A stretch of DNA of 64,000 nt from an uncultured Muribaculaceae bacterium (GCA_905233915.1 CAJOFM010000005.1:1-64000); one strand, 5' to 3'. Counted from the stretch's first letter, positions 51,303 through 61,400 are shown. Notes: generated by a model not told the origin, from the letters alone. A program made the numbers and translations.

Positions 51303-51593
51303 TTAGGGTTTCTTCTTGAAGTAATCGTTGTACATCTTGATGCCAAACACGATAGCACTGGAAACGGTCGTGATGACGTTGGTGATGAACAAGGGCCAGT
51401 TCTTAAGCATCAAGCCCTGGATGGCAAAGAAAATGCCGCCCAGTCCCATCATCAGGAAGGTGGGCAACGCGATACCCTCGGTGTCGTGGGTACGGATGGT
51501 GTAAATCGCCTGGGGCATATAGCCAAGGATCAGGCAAATCGATGCTGTGTAACCGATGATGTCGGTCAAGTTGTTGGTGATAAAATCCATCAT
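51303..51593 (-). CDS. SemiSWEET/PQ-loop transporter
   Basis: 96 residues with three membrane segments. The PQ motif is in CLILGYMPQAIYTIRT, followed by DTEGIALPTFLMM, GIFFAIQGLMLKNWPLFITN and a final helix. This is the size and layout of a bacterial SemiSWEET half-transporter, which dimerises to move small sugars. It is followed at once by the promoter of the TonB operon, so it is not obviously part of that unit. Confidence 0.82.
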   Translation of the reverse strand: MMDFITNNLTDIIGYTASICLILGYMPQAIYTIRTHDTEGIALPTFLMMGLGGIFFAIQGLMLKNWPLFITNVITTVSSAIVFGIKMYNDYFKKKP

Positions 51594-51606
51594 GATAATA
51601 TTGTTT

Positions 51607-51636
51607 TAAAAAAAGTGGGGCCCCAATGGGCCCCAC
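51607..51636 (-). terminator. Terminator of the tricorn-like protease gene
   Basis: GTGGGGCCC (51615-51623) and GGGCCCCAC (51628-51636) with a CAAT loop; seven Ts follow on the minus strand. Confidence 0.85.
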
Positions 51637-51648
51637 ATGAGTTAATTC

Positions 51649-54600
51649 CTATTTCAGTCCGCACTCGCGCATCAACTCCTCGACGGCAGCCTTGAGCTGC
51701 AAGTCCTCGCCGTTGATGACGGTCTCAGGATTGTTGGCAATCTTGATGTCCGGCTCGAGCTGCGTGTTCTCGAGGTAGTTGCCCTCGGGCAGCCGGTAGC
51801 CGATGATGGGAATGCCGAAGATGAGCGACGAATCCTGCAGGCGTTCCCACGACACACTGGTCATGGTGCCAGGAACAGGCATACCCACCAGTTTGCCCAA
51901 CTTGTCGTGGCTATATACCCACGGCGTGCCGTGCGCGTTGCTGTAATTGGCCTCGCACTGCAGCATGATGCTGGGCTTGTTCCAGCGGCGGCTGGGCATG
52001 TCGCATGCCTCACGGCCGCGCACCACCTGGGTGAAATACTTTTGGCCGCTGAAGAGCACCTCAATGTCCTCGTGCAGACGGCCACCGCCGTTGAAGCGGG
52101 TGTCGATCACGATACCGTCACGCTTGTTGTATTTACCCAGCACGTCGCTATAGATGTCGCGGTAGCTGGCGTCATTCATCGACTCGAGGTGAACGTAGCC
52201 CAGACGACCGCCCGAGAGGCTGTCCACGATGTGGGCATTGCGCTTCACCCAGCGCTTGTACATCAGGCCTCCCAAGGCGCCCCTGGTGATAGGCTTCACC
52301 ACCTCTTCCCAGCGCTTGCCGGTCTTGGGGTTATAGAGCGACAGCAGGGTCTTCTTGCCTGCCTGGCCGTTGAGCAGCTCGGTATAGTCGTTGTTCTCGT
52401 CGATGGTTACTCCATTGATCTTCTCGAGGATGGTGCCCGGCTTCACCTGGCTCTTGGCCTTGGCCAGCGGGCCGCCCTCAATGACCTCGTCGATCTTGAG
52501 GCCGTTGCCGGTATAGTTCCAGTTGTAGATGAGGCCTAGGTCAGCCGTCGCTTCACCGCTGGTGGGATAGTAGCGGCCACCGGTGTGTGAGGCATTGAGC
52601 TCACCCAACAACTCACTCAGCAGGTTGGCGAAATCATAGTTATTGTTGATGTGGGGCAAGAACTTGCGGTAGGTCTCGACGTTGGCTTTCCAGTCACAAC
52701 CGTGGTAGTTGAGGTTGTAGAAGCGCTTCTCAATCTGCTTGTCCACGTGGTTGAACATATACTCGCGCTCGGCAAACAGGTCCATCTTCATGTCGGCCTG
52801 GTAGGTGATGGGCGTGAGCTTGTCACCGGCCACGGTGAGCTTCTGCATCTTGCTGCCACCCAGCACAAACAGCGTCTTACCATCCTTGCTGGCTTGGATA
52901 TCGGCACCGCCGCCACCCATCTTGTTCAGCAGCTTGGTCTCATGCTTGCGCAGGTCCATCTTCCACAGGTCATAGCCTTTCTCAAATGCCGACAGGTAGT
53001 AGAGCGACTCGCCATCGGGGGTAATCATGCAACCCGAGATGCTACTCGAGTTGGGCGTCACGCGCACGATGCGGTCCTCGATGCCCTCCAGTTCCACCTT
53101 GATGTCCTTGCTGGCGGCGGGCTTGGCATCGGCCTTCTTGTCGTCGGCTTTGCCTTTCTTCTTGCTGTTCTTGGTGTCCTCGGCCTTCTTCTCTTCGGCC
53201 TTCTTGGCTTCCTTCTCGGCCTCGGTCAGCAGTTCATAGTCCTCCTTGTTGAGGTTGTAACGATCCAGGGCCTCCTGGTTGACGAAGGCCAAGAAGACGT
53301 CGTCCTGCGAGCCCCATGAGGCGTGGCTGCGCATACCATAACGGTTGCTGCGGAACATGATGGCGTTACCCTCCATCACCCAGCGGGGATCCTCACTGAT
53401 GTAGGCGCTACCGGTGATGTTGGTGATGGGACCGCCGTTGGCCGACACGATACCGATGTCGGTGTAGGGGTCACGCTGGTTGCCGATGAACTCGAGGGCG
53501 AACCACTTGCCGTCGGGCGACCACGAGTAGTTGAACTCGCCATTGGTTTCATACCAGGTGGAGCCGTCGGTCACCTGCGTCACCTTATTGGTCTTGAGGT
53601 CAAGCACCTTGAGGTAGAAACGGTCCTCGATAAAGGCCAGTTTCTTGCCGTCGGGCGACAGGCAGGGTCGCATGCGTTCAACAGTGGGCGATGGCAACAG
53701 GATTTCTTCCTTGATGAGGGTGGCGTTGGCAAAGTTGGGGTCATCCTTGCGCTCGATGGTGGCCAGGACAAGTTCCCAGTTGCCGTTGCGCTCGGTGGCA
53801 TAGGCCAGGGTGCGGTTGTCAGCGCCCCACGACACCCAATTCTCGGCTTCGGGAGTGTTGGTAATGCGCTTGGTGGTGTTATACTCGACCGAGGTCACAA
53901 ACACCTCGCCACGCACCACAAATGCCACCATCTTGCCGTCGGGCGACACAGCAGCATCGGTAGCGCCGCGCGTGTGCGACATGCGCTGAATCTGGTCGCT
54001 GTCGTCGTGCCACAGGCTGATGTTCACCTTGGCAGGCTGGCCGCCGGCACGCATGGTATAAAGCTCACCGTCCTGGGTGAAGCACAGGGTGCCGTTGTTA
54101 GCTATCGAGAGGAAACGCACGGGATTGACCGTGAAGCGGGTCTCGGCCTTGAGCTGGCTGGGCTGGTCGATGGGGAACGAATAGACGTTCATCGATCCGC
54201 CGTTGCGCTCACTCAGGAAATAGACGGTCTTGCCGTCGGGGCTGAGGACAGGGTTGCGGTCCTCACCACCGATGTTGGTCAGGTTGGTGTGCTTGCCGGT
54301 CTTGGCATCATAGCGCCAGATGTCGCGGGTGATCGACGAGGTGTGATGCTTGCGGTACTCATCCTCGCCGCCCTTGCGATCCTGATAAACAAAGTACTTC
54401 CCACTCTTGTCCCAGCAGATGTACTCGGCAGGAGTGCCCAACTCACGGGTGGGACGACCACCATCGACGGGCACCTTATAGACCTCGGTCAAGCGTCCGC
54501 TGGGGAACAGCATGCTGCTCGCGGGGTCCTGAATCGAGGCGCTGTAGTAGATGTACTTGCCGTCGGGGCTGAAGGTCCACGGCGTCTCGGCAGCGCTGTT

Positions 54601-54912
54601 GCGCGTCAGCTGCTTGGGTTGTCCGCCTGTAGCGGGCATGATAAACACGTCATCATTGCCCTTGCGGTCACTGGCAAAAGCCAGCATCGAGCCGTCGGGC
54701 GACCACACGGGCATGGATTCATAACTCGACTGCGAGGTCAGCTGCACAGCCTGTCCGCCAGAAGTGGGTACGACATAGATGTCACCCTTGTAGCAGAACG
54801 CGATTTTGTTGCCATCAGGTGAGATGCTTGCAAAGCGCATCCACAGCGGCGTGTCGGCCATTGCGGTCATCGCCGTCACCATGGCGATAAAAAGCAGGAA
54901 TTTCTTCATCAT
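51649..54912 (-). CDS. Tricorn-like S41 protease
   Basis: 1087 residues. Signal peptide to AMADT. Repeats of the form SPDG and WSPDG build two beta-propellers (to about residue 680), with an odd lysine-rich segment (about 560-600, EKEAKKAEEKKAEDTKN) between them. A PDZ-like part (KPGTILEKINGVTIDENNDY) precedes the S41 catalytic core. The core has GIVIDTRFNGGG and the nucleophile S991 in EANYSNAHGTPW, where many relatives have a Gly-Asp-Glu-type context. Tricorn proteins degrade peptides, here in the periplasm. Confidence 0.9.
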   Translation of the reverse strand: MMKKFLLFIAMVTAMTAMADTPLWMRFASISPDGNKIAFCYKGDIYVVPTSGGQAVQLTSQSSYESMPVWSPDGSMLAFASDRKGNDDVFIMPATGGQPKQLTRNSAAETPWTFSPDGKYIYYSASIQDPASSMLFPSGRLTEVYKVPVDGGRPTRELGTPAEYICWDKSGKYFVYQDRKGGEDEYRKHHTSSITRDIWRYDAKTGKHTNLTNIGGEDRNPVLSPDGKTVYFLSERNGGSMNVYSFPIDQPSQLKAETRFTVNPVRFLSIANNGTLCFTQDGELYTMRAGGQPAKVNISLWHDDSDQIQRMSHTRGATDAAVSPDGKMVAFVVRGEVFVTSVEYNTTKRITNTPEAENWVSWGADNRTLAYATERNGNWELVLATIERKDDPNFANATLIKEEILLPSPTVERMRPCLSPDGKKLAFIEDRFYLKVLDLKTNKVTQVTDGSTWYETNGEFNYSWSPDGKWFALEFIGNQRDPYTDIGIVSANGGPITNITGSAYISEDPRWVMEGNAIMFRSNRYGMRSHASWGSQDDVFLAFVNQEALDRYNLNKEDYELLTEAEKEAKKAEEKKAEDTKNSKKKGKADDKKADAKPAASKDIKVELEGIEDRIVRVTPNSSSISGCMITPDGESLYYLSAFEKGYDLWKMDLRKHETKLLNKMGGGGADIQASKDGKTLFVLGGSKMQKLTVAGDKLTPITYQADMKMDLFAEREYMFNHVDKQIEKRFYNLNYHGCDWKANVETYRKFLPHINNNYDFANLLSELLGELNASHTGGRYYPTSGEATADLGLIYNWNYTGNGLKIDEVIEGGPLAKAKSQVKPGTILEKINGVTIDENNDYTELLNGQAGKKTLLSLYNPKTGKRWEEVVKPITRGALGGLMYKRWVKRNAHIVDSLSGGRLGYVHLESMNDASYRDIYSDVLGKYNKRDGIVIDTRFNGGGRLHEDIEVLFSGQKYFTQVVRGREACDMPSRRWNKPSIMLQCEANYSNAHGTPWVYSHDKLGKLVGMPVPGTMTSVSWERLQDSSLIFGIPIIGYRLPEGNYLENTQLEPDIKIANNPETVINGEDLQLKAAVEELMRECGLK

Positions 54913-55002
54913 GATTTATTTAGTTTGGGATTTATCCTGCAAATTTACAAAAAACCCATTAGATGCTGACATTTTTTGTAACATTTTATCTGATAAGCCG
55001 AC

Positions 55003-55048
55003 AAAAAAGCCGTCAGCCGCTGTCTTTGTAGCAAGACAGCGGCTGACG
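55003..55048 (-). terminator. Terminator of gene 55070-56002
   Basis: A perfect 16-bp stem (55011-55026/55033-55048); on the minus strand it is followed by GCTTTTTTGT. Confidence 0.85.
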
Positions 55049-55069
55049 CATATCGTGGGCTGGGAAATA

Positions 55070-56002
55070 TCAATCCCCTGTATTTAATAACATTTTATAA
55101 AAGTTCATGATGACTTCGGGATCCTCGGTCATCTTCGCACCGTGCTCCTGCATCCATTCCACAAAATTGAGTCCAACCTTGCTGGCTCCGTTGTCTTCTG
55201 TGTTGAGGTAGATTAAAAGTTTGTTATAGGTATCGTTATTGAAGAGAGTGGCGGCATAGTCAATGTCTTCGGGGGTCAAAATGCCGTAAGCACTGTTCAG
55301 CATGATTGTGGGCAAAGCGTTGACAATCCTGTCGACAAGCTCCTTTTGGGTTTCTGGCGTGGCGATGCCGCTCATATTTATTGCAGACGACTCTTTCATC
55401 TTCTTTTTCATCTCATCGAGAAAAGCCTTTACGAATTTCGACCCTATGATTACATCATTGAATTTGGCGGCATAGGCATCATCGATTTCAGCCTTGGGTT
55501 GCACTGTCGCTCCGTCAAGAAATCCAGGCCATGGCTCGAAGTGTTCATAAGGACCCCGCTCTTCTTCAGGCTTACTGTATCTTTCCATCATTTTTAATAA
55601 TGGCATGGTCATAAATTTGGAGACATCTATTAACCAATCTTTAAAATGGGCTTGAAATGCCTTGCCTTGAGGAATGGCCAGCATCGATGCCACTAGCTTG
55701 ATATCGAGCTCGGTCAAGCCGAGTTCCTTCATCTTGGCCATGTTGTTGTCAATCATGAAATTTTCTAGCTGGTCATCAAAGTAGCGTTTAGTCAACTGTT
55801 CTACGTCCACTTGACCATCACTTTCAAACAACTTGCTTATAGCTGGCATAAACGACTTGGCATTTTCCACTGCATCTGCTGCCGACAGATATTCCTTCAC
55901 AGCCTCACGATAACTGTCCTGGGCACTGACGCTCATGGTAGCCATGGCCACCAGCATGGTAACCAGCATTCTAAAGGTAATCACTCGTGTTCTCATAATC
56001 AT
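55070..56002 (-). CDS. Exported helical protein of unknown function (DUF2059-like?)
   Basis: 310 residues (308 if the second ATG at 55996 is used). Signal peptide to VSAQD. The rest is helical with hydrophobic heptads (SFMPAISKLF, QVDVEQLTKRYFDDQLENFM, GSKFVKAFLDEMKKKMKES). This loosely recalls DUF2059 proteins, periplasmic helical pairs, but I am not sure. It is a single gene with its own promoter (56059-56089) and terminator. Function unknown. Confidence 0.65.
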   Translation of the reverse strand: MIMRTRVITFRMLVTMLVAMATMSVSAQDSYREAVKEYLSAADAVENAKSFMPAISKLFESDGQVDVEQLTKRYFDDQLENFMIDNNMAKMKELGLTELDIKLVASMLAIPQGKAFQAHFKDWLIDVSKFMTMPLLKMMERYSKPEEERGPYEHFEPWPGFLDGATVQPKAEIDDAYAAKFNDVIIGSKFVKAFLDEMKKKMKESSAINMSGIATPETQKELVDRIVNALPTIMLNSAYGILTPEDIDYAATLFNNDTYNKLLIYLNTEDNGASKVGLNFVEWMQEHGAKMTEDPEVIMNFYKMLLNTGD

Positions 56003-56058
56003 CTATTAATAGGTGAATAATCGTTACTTGCTCATAAACACATTTTATTTATTGCCTA

Positions 56059-56089
56059 CAAAAATAGTAAGTAGCTTTCATTAAAGCAA
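56059..56089 (-). promoter_or_regulatory. Promoter of gene 55070-56002
   Basis: On the minus strand TTG (56087-56089), 20 nt, then TATTTTTG (56059-56066). Confidence 0.7.
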
Positions 56090-56186
56090 GTCAACAGACA
56101 CAAAAATCTAAAAAATCACCTAGTTTATGACTCTTTTTGCGAAAAACACATTATATTTGGGGCAACAAATCAACCGAACTATAACT

Positions 56187-57593
56187 ATGAGCGGGAATAC
56201 AATCAAGATGGCGATCATCAGCGACCTGCACGTCATGGCGCCTGAGCTGCTGGTTAAAGAGGGGGACGCCTTTGAGGAATACCTGGTGCGAGACCGCAAG
56301 ATGTTGCGCGAGAGCGCCGAGATTCTTCACACCCTGGTGGATAACATCATCGAGGAGAAGCCGCAGCTCACCCTTGTCACGGGCGACCTTACCAAGGACG
56401 GCGAGCGCGTGAGTCATCACTTGGTGGCCAAGGAATTGCAGCGCCTCGTCGATGCCGGCATCCAAGTGCTTGTCGTTCCCGGCAACCACGACATCAACAA
56501 TCCTGACGCCAAGGTCTATGACGGCGACACCGCCACACCCGCCGACACCATCACCCGCAGTGAGTTTGCCGAGATCTACCGCAACATGGGCTATGACGAG
56601 CGTTCACGGCGTGATCCCGACACGCTCAGTTACTGCCGTGAGGTTGGTGACGGCCTCACCATCCTCGCCATCGATGCCTGCATGGACCGCCTCAACACCT
56701 TCGTCTCCCGTGGCGACCCACGCGACCATTGCAAGACCAGCGGGCGATTGGAGGCATCATCCCAGCAGTGGCTGGAGGAGCAGGCAAGCCTGGCAAGCGC
56801 CAACGGCAACCGCGTCATCGCCATGATGCACCACCACTTGTCGCCCCATTTCCACATGGAGGATACACTGGCGGCTCCCTATATGGTGGATCATGCCGGC
56901 CAGCTGTGCCAGCGCCTGGTGGAAGCCGGCGTCCACGTCATCTTCACGGGACACCTGCACATCAGCGACATCAGCCAGGCCACCCACTCCCGTGGCGAGA
57001 TGGTCGAGATTGCCACTGCCGCTGCGGTGGGTTACCCCTGCCAGTGGCGCATCGCCACCTGTAATCCCCGCGCCGGTAAGATGCAGTTGCGCACGTTGAC
57101 GCTGCATAGCCTGCCATCAGACCCCGAATTCGCCGAACGTGCCCGCGAGACATTCACCAACTGCATACCCGCAATGACTCGAGGCGTCCTCAACCGCTAC
57201 TGGCCCGAAATCACCCAGGCCATCGATAACTACAGAGCCAAGCACCCCTTCATGATGCGGTATGTCAACCTGCCCGACTCGCCCGACGGCATCGCCACGC
57301 TACTGCTCAAGCACTTGCGCGAGCCTGTCACCCGGGCCTACATCGCCTTTGCCGAGGGCAATGAGGGCGGCAGCGACAATAGCCAACTGGTGGAACAAAT
57401 CGTAGGCGGTGTTGATCAGGTGGTTAACGCCACAGTAACGGGAATCTTGCGTCCCCTGGCCAAGGCTGCCATGCGCCTGCGCATCTACGGCACGGCGCGC
57501 CTGGTGCTGCGCAGCATCCTCGAAGACCGCAACGACATCGGCACCAAGCACGAAACCATCATCAACGACCACACTGCCGTCATTAAACTCTAA
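56187..57593 (+). CDS. Calcineurin-like metallophosphoesterase
   Basis: 468 residues from the ATG at 56187. The frame is open from 56127, but a -7 box TATATTTG (56152-56159) falls inside that extension, so the later start is preferred. Metal motifs are ISDLHV (residues 12-17), VTGDLTKDG, VPGNHD, MMHHH and FTGHLHISD, the full five-block set. There is no signal peptide, so it is cytoplasmic. The C-terminal 180 residues form a helical extension of unknown role. The substrate (a phosphodiester or nucleotide) is not predictable. Confidence 0.85.
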   Translation: MSGNTIKMAIISDLHVMAPELLVKEGDAFEEYLVRDRKMLRESAEILHTLVDNIIEEKPQLTLVTGDLTKDGERVSHHLVAKELQRLVDAGIQVLVVPGNHDINNPDAKVYDGDTATPADTITRSEFAEIYRNMGYDERSRRDPDTLSYCREVGDGLTILAIDACMDRLNTFVSRGDPRDHCKTSGRLEASSQQWLEEQASLASANGNRVIAMMHHHLSPHFHMEDTLAAPYMVDHAGQLCQRLVEAGVHVIFTGHLHISDISQATHSRGEMVEIATAAAVGYPCQWRIATCNPRAGKMQLRTLTLHSLPSDPEFAERARETFTNCIPAMTRGVLNRYWPEITQAIDNYRAKHPFMMRYVNLPDSPDGIATLLLKHLREPVTRAYIAFAEGNEGGSDNSQLVEQIVGGVDQVVNATVTGILRPLAKAAMRLRIYGTARLVLRSILEDRNDIGTKHETIINDHTAVIKL

Positions 57594-57624
57594 GTCAGTC
57601 AAGTACAAGAGGAAAAATAAAAAC

Positions 57625-57664
57625 AGTGGCGCACTTTTTCCCAAAAGCACGCCACTTAGTTTTT
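57625..57664 (+). terminator. Terminator of the phosphoesterase gene
   Basis: AGTGGCG (57625-57631) pairs with CGCCACT (57650-57656), and AGTTTTTAG follows. Confidence 0.7.
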
Positions 57665-58056
57665 AGAGTTATGAGAAAATTCACTTTCGACTCTAAACAT
57701 TTATTATTAAAGTATAAAAGCGGTGCAAATTTATATAGCCAATTTCTAATAAACAAGCAATTTTCGGTAAAATAATCAGCAATTTTTCATAAATTAACCG
57801 AAAAGTGTAACAAATTAATTATTTTTTATAGCCTTTCAAATTATCATAAGACAAAACTGTAATAAATACTGGCTACAATTCATTATTTATAACTTTAAAA
57901 TACTTATCCGGTATCAATAGGAATCAGGCCGCTCGCACAGACCCAGCCTCTTGTCGAAAAGTGCTACTTTCAGAGCATATAATTTAGCATTTAATCAATA
58001 ATCTCTACTGAAAGAAATAGTTTTGATAACAATTTGTAGAAATTTATGCCAATTTG

Positions 58057-58089
58057 TTTGGTTTGGGAGCATTTACTTTGTTATTTTTG
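58057..58089 (+). promoter_or_regulatory. Promoter of the small LuxR-type gene
   Basis: TTTG (58057-58060), 21 nt, then TATTTTTG (58082-58089), 43 nt before the ATG. Confidence 0.7.
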
Positions 58090-58131
58090 CAAATACGTTA
58101 TAATTAGCATCTTATCAAAAAACGTGATATT

Positions 58132-58350
58132 ATGAGTACCCCCAAAATTGAACTGACTTCCCGAGAGAGGGAAGTACTCGAATTGCTGTCCGTAGGGTAT
58201 AACAGCAAGGAAATCGGCGAGAAGATCTTTATCTCGTCCAACACAGTGGAGTATCACCGCAAGCAGTTACTGCGCAAGACCAACTCGCGCAATGTAGCTG
58301 AATTAATCGGTAAAGCTTACCGCACAGGTCTGTTAAAAATCAACGATTAG
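58132..58350 (+). CDS. Stand-alone LuxR/GerE-type DNA-binding protein
   Basis: 72 residues consisting only of the four-helix LuxR HTH (LTSREREVLELLSVGYNSKEIGEKIFISSNTVEYHRKQLLRKTN). Full NarL-type regulators have a receiver domain of about 130 residues before this; here none exists, and the own promoter and ATG show it is not a truncation. It may work constitutively or through a partner protein, or it may compete for sites with full-length regulators. Confidence 0.85.
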   Translation: MSTPKIELTSREREVLELLSVGYNSKEIGEKIFISSNTVEYHRKQLLRKTNSRNVAELIGKAYRTGLLKIND

Positions 58351-58374
58351 CATTCCATACCCTAAAAAAGAAAT

Positions 58375-58406
58375 AAGGCTTTGCCGAGCAGGCATAGCCT
58401 TTTTTA
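58375..58406 (+). terminator. Terminator of the small LuxR-type gene
   Basis: AAGGCT...TGCC pairs with GGCA...AGCCTT (58375-58401) with one T/T mismatch and a 5-nt loop, then a T-run. Confidence 0.8.
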
Positions 58407-58442
58407 TATCCCTTACATCAAGCTATCCTCAAATAACAGACA

Positions 58443-58472
58443 CGCCCACTGCCAGTGAACGGCAATGGGCGC
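58443..58472 (-). terminator. Hairpin after mscL
   Basis: CGCCCA.TGCC pairs with GGCA.TGGGCG (58443-58470) around a 7-nt loop. The T-tail is weak, so termination efficiency is uncertain. Confidence 0.5.
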
Positions 58473-58505
58473 GCGTTTGATTTTTAAGATCAGGGTCTCT
58501 CTAGA

Positions 58506-59003
58506 TTACTTCTTCTCCTTGAGCAAGTCGCGGATATCGGTAAGCAACTCTTCCTGAGTGGGACCAGCGGGAGCCTCGGGCTCTTCCTTCTTGGGCATGA
58601 GCTTGTTCATAGCCTTAATCATCAAGAAGATACAGAAGGCGATGATCAGGAAGTCGATAACGTTCTGGAGGAACAGACCATACTTGAGCGTAGCACCAAC
58701 AGCCTCGGTAGCTACACCGGCATTGGTTGCAACGGCGGTGGCAGCATCGGCAACGGCTTCAACAGCGCCATCGGCACCGACTGCCGAAGCGGCATCTCCG
58801 ACCATCTCCGATACGGGAGGCAGGTGATACTCCAGACTTGAGAGGTCAATACCACCAGTCAGCAGGCCGATTGCGGGCATCAACACGTCATCAACAAGAG
58901 AAGTGACGATCTTACCAAAGGCACCACCAATGATAACACCGACAGCCATGTCCATTACATTGCCCTTCATGGCAAACTCTTTAAATTCTTTGAAAAAACC
59001 CAT
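58506..59003 (-). CDS. mscL: Large-conductance mechanosensitive channel MscL
   Basis: 165 residues. The N-terminal [28 protein letters not shown] and the pore helix are typical. The second membrane helix is [22 protein letters not shown], then a charged tail. Homologues are usually 130-150 residues. Here the periplasmic loop carries an Ala/Val/Asp-rich insertion (about residues 70-105). It opens under membrane tension to release solutes on osmotic downshift. A clear promoter lies at 59089-59119. Confidence 0.93.
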   Translation of the reverse strand: MGFFKEFKEFAMKGNVMDMAVGVIIGGAFGKIVTSLVDDVLMPAIGLLTGGIDLSSLEYHLPPVSEMVGDAASAVGADGAVEAVADAATAVATNAGVATEAVGATLKYGLFLQNVIDFLIIAFCIFLMIKAMNKLMPKKEEPEAPAGPTQEELLTDIRDLLKEKK

Positions 59004-59088
59004 AATTTTACGATTTTTAATAGTTAATATAATAATGTACTCTTAAAATCCGCTGGTACCATAGTATTAAACTATCTTAATTACGGTA

Positions 59089-59119
59089 CAAAAATAGCAT
59101 TTTGACACTACAAGTCAAC
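59089..59119 (-). promoter_or_regulatory. Promoter of mscL
   Basis: On the minus strand TTG (59117-59119), 20 nt, then TATTTTTG (59089-59096). It is back-to-back with the gap promoter. Confidence 0.7.
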
Positions 59120-59138
59120 AACATTTCAATATTTTTGT

Positions 59139-59165
59139 TAACTTTGCGGTCGCAATGGCGACCGC
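59139..59165 (+). promoter_or_regulatory. gap -7 box and palindrome at the transcription start
   Basis: TAACTTTG (59139-59146) overlaps GCGGTCGC (59146-59153), which is inverted as GCGACCGC (59158-59165) around AATG. The palindrome covers the predicted start of transcription, so it could be an operator or a 5'-end hairpin that protects the mRNA. Confidence 0.55.
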
Positions 59166-59236
59166 CCGAGTGCTAACGCCAATGCAAAGATAACAAAAAA
59201 ATATAATTATAGTTATATATCTGCATTATTTATTAA

Positions 59237-60295
<1,059 letters not shown>

Positions 60296-60322
60296 TCGTC
60301 GATGTTGACAACCAAACCTCTT

Positions 60323-60361
60323 ATCCCTGCAATGCCTCAAAAGCATTGTGGGGATTTTTTT
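60323..60361 (+). terminator. Terminator of gap
   Basis: ATCCCTGCAATGC (60323-60335) pairs with GCATTGTGGGGAT (60343-60355) with one internal G-T pair, then a T-run. Confidence 0.9.
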
Positions 60362-60380
60362 ACAAAAAACAATAAAAAAA

Positions 60381-60413
60381 TTTGGATAATAGCATAATCA
60401 AACCTTAACTTTG
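60381..60413 (+). promoter_or_regulatory. Promoter of the rubredoxin-rubrerythrin unit
   Basis: TTTG (60381-60384), 21 nt, then TAACTTTG (60406-60413), 47 nt before the small rubredoxin ATG. Confidence 0.75.
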
Positions 60414-60460
60414 TAAGCGAATAATCATTTTTTATCAACCATCTAAAACAATTCACGACA

Positions 60461-60574
60461 ATGAAGAAATGGAAATGCGTTGTGTGTGGTTACATCCATG
60501 AGGGTGACACACCCCCCGAAGAGTGCCCGCTGTGCGGCGTCGGACCCGAGGACTTTGAGGAAGTGACCGAGTAA
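60461..60574 (+). CDS. 37-residue rubredoxin-like protein
   Basis: The complete small frame [18 protein letters not shown].. ends in VTE and a TAA at 60572. Four cysteines in CVVCG and CPLCG bind one iron. It matches the N-terminal rubredoxin domain of the next gene closely ([24 protein letters not shown]), so it looks like a duplicated domain set free as its own gene. It shares the promoter with the rubrerythrin and probably supplies electrons to it or to another oxidoreductase. Confidence 0.9.
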   Translation: MKKWKCVVCGYIHEGDTPPEECPLCGVGPEDFEEVTE

Positions 60575-60694
60575 ACACTCGACAGTGCCTCAAGCAAGGT
60601 ATCAGGGATTTTTCCCTTTACACATTATTTATTATTATAACAACATCTGTTTAACTTACTAACCAGTAACAAACAACGAATCAACTTTTTTATT

Positions 60695-61246
60695 ATGGCT
60701 AAAAAATGGATCTGCACCGTGTGCGGTTATGTACACGAGGGTGACACACCTCCCGAGAAATGTCCGCAGTGTAAACAACCCGCCGAGAAGTTCAAGGAAC
60801 TCAAGGAGGACGAGGAAGTAACCTATGCCGCCGAGCATGTTATCGGCGTTGCCAAGGGCGTTGACCCCGAAATCCTTGCCGGACTCAAGGCACACTTCGA
60901 GGGAGAATGCTCTGAGGTGGGTATGTATCTGGCTATGTCGCGTCAGGCCGACCGCGAGGGTTATCCTGAGGTAGCCGAGGCCTTCAAGCGCTACGCATTT
61001 GAAGAGGCTGAGCACGCCGCCAAGTTTGCCGAGCTCCTGGGCGAGGTCGTTTGGGACACCAAGACCAACCTCGAGAAGCGCATGGCAGCCGAGGCTGGCG
61101 CCTGTGAGGACAAATTCCGCATCGCCAAGCTCGCCAAGGCCCAGAACCTTGACGCCATCCACGACACCGTTCACGAGATGGCACGCGACGAGGCACGCCA
61201 CGGCCAAGGCTTCACCGGCCTGTACAACCGCTTCTTCAAGAAGTAA
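60695..61246 (+). CDS. Reverse rubrerythrin (rubredoxin domain first)
   Basis: 183 residues. The N-terminal rubredoxin domain ([20 protein letters not shown]) is followed by a four-helix diiron domain. The helices carry Glu/His ligands ([55 protein letters not shown]). Ordinary rubrerythrins have the rubredoxin domain last, so this is the reverse type, which reduces hydrogen peroxide in anaerobes. It lies 120 bp after the small rubredoxin gene without a terminator, so the two are probably co-transcribed. Confidence 0.92.
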   Translation: MAKKWICTVCGYVHEGDTPPEKCPQCKQPAEKFKELKEDEEVTYAAEHVIGVAKGVDPEILAGLKAHFEGECSEVGMYLAMSRQADREGYPEVAEAFKRYAFEEAEHAAKFAELLGEVVWDTKTNLEKRMAAEAGACEDKFRIAKLAKAQNLDAIHDTVHEMARDEARHGQGFTGLYNRFFKK

Positions 61247-61251
61247 GCTAA

Positions 61252-61284
61252 TTCAAGTTCCTGAGGCTTTCTCAGGAACTTGAA
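61252..61284 (+). terminator. Terminator of the rubrerythrin unit
   Basis: A perfect 14-bp stem (61252-61265/61271-61284) with a 5-nt loop, beginning 6 bp after the stop codon. Confidence 0.85.
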
Positions 61285-61292
61285 GTTTAATG

Positions 61293-61350
61293 GTTAGGGT
61301 TTAGAGTTTTGATGGAATTATACCACCCGCCAAACTCTAAACCCTAAACT
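61293..61350. repeat. Inverted repeat of TTTAGGG-like heptamers
   Basis: 61293-61310 reads GGTTAGGGTTTAGAGTTT; 61332-61350 is its near-perfect inverse. It is related to the heptamer array at 34875-34918. Confidence 0.6.
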
Positions 61351-61367
61351 ATAGACACTAAAACAAG

Positions 61368-61395
61368 AACGCCTGAGCGAATTCGCTCAGGCGTT
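61368..61395 (-). terminator. Palindromic terminator after tRNA-Arg
   Basis: A perfect 28-bp palindrome (14-bp arms, AACGCCTGAGCGAA and its inverse) lies 6 bp past the tRNA 3' end; CTTGTTTTAG follows on the minus strand. Confidence 0.75.
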
Positions 61396-61400
61396 TCTCG

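Larger units (their letters stand above)
57594..58131. other. AT-rich intergenic region upstream of the small LuxR regulator
   Basis: About 540 bp. It holds the terminator above, a long AT-rich stretch without open frames, and the promoter at 58057-58089. A GC-richer island at about 57926-57960 is not explained. I see no further structure. Confidence 0.5.

Noticed and set aside
61293..61350. Telomere-like TTTAGGG repeats
   Set aside because: A short imperfect inverted pair in a bacterial intergenic region, not an array; treated as a simple repeat.
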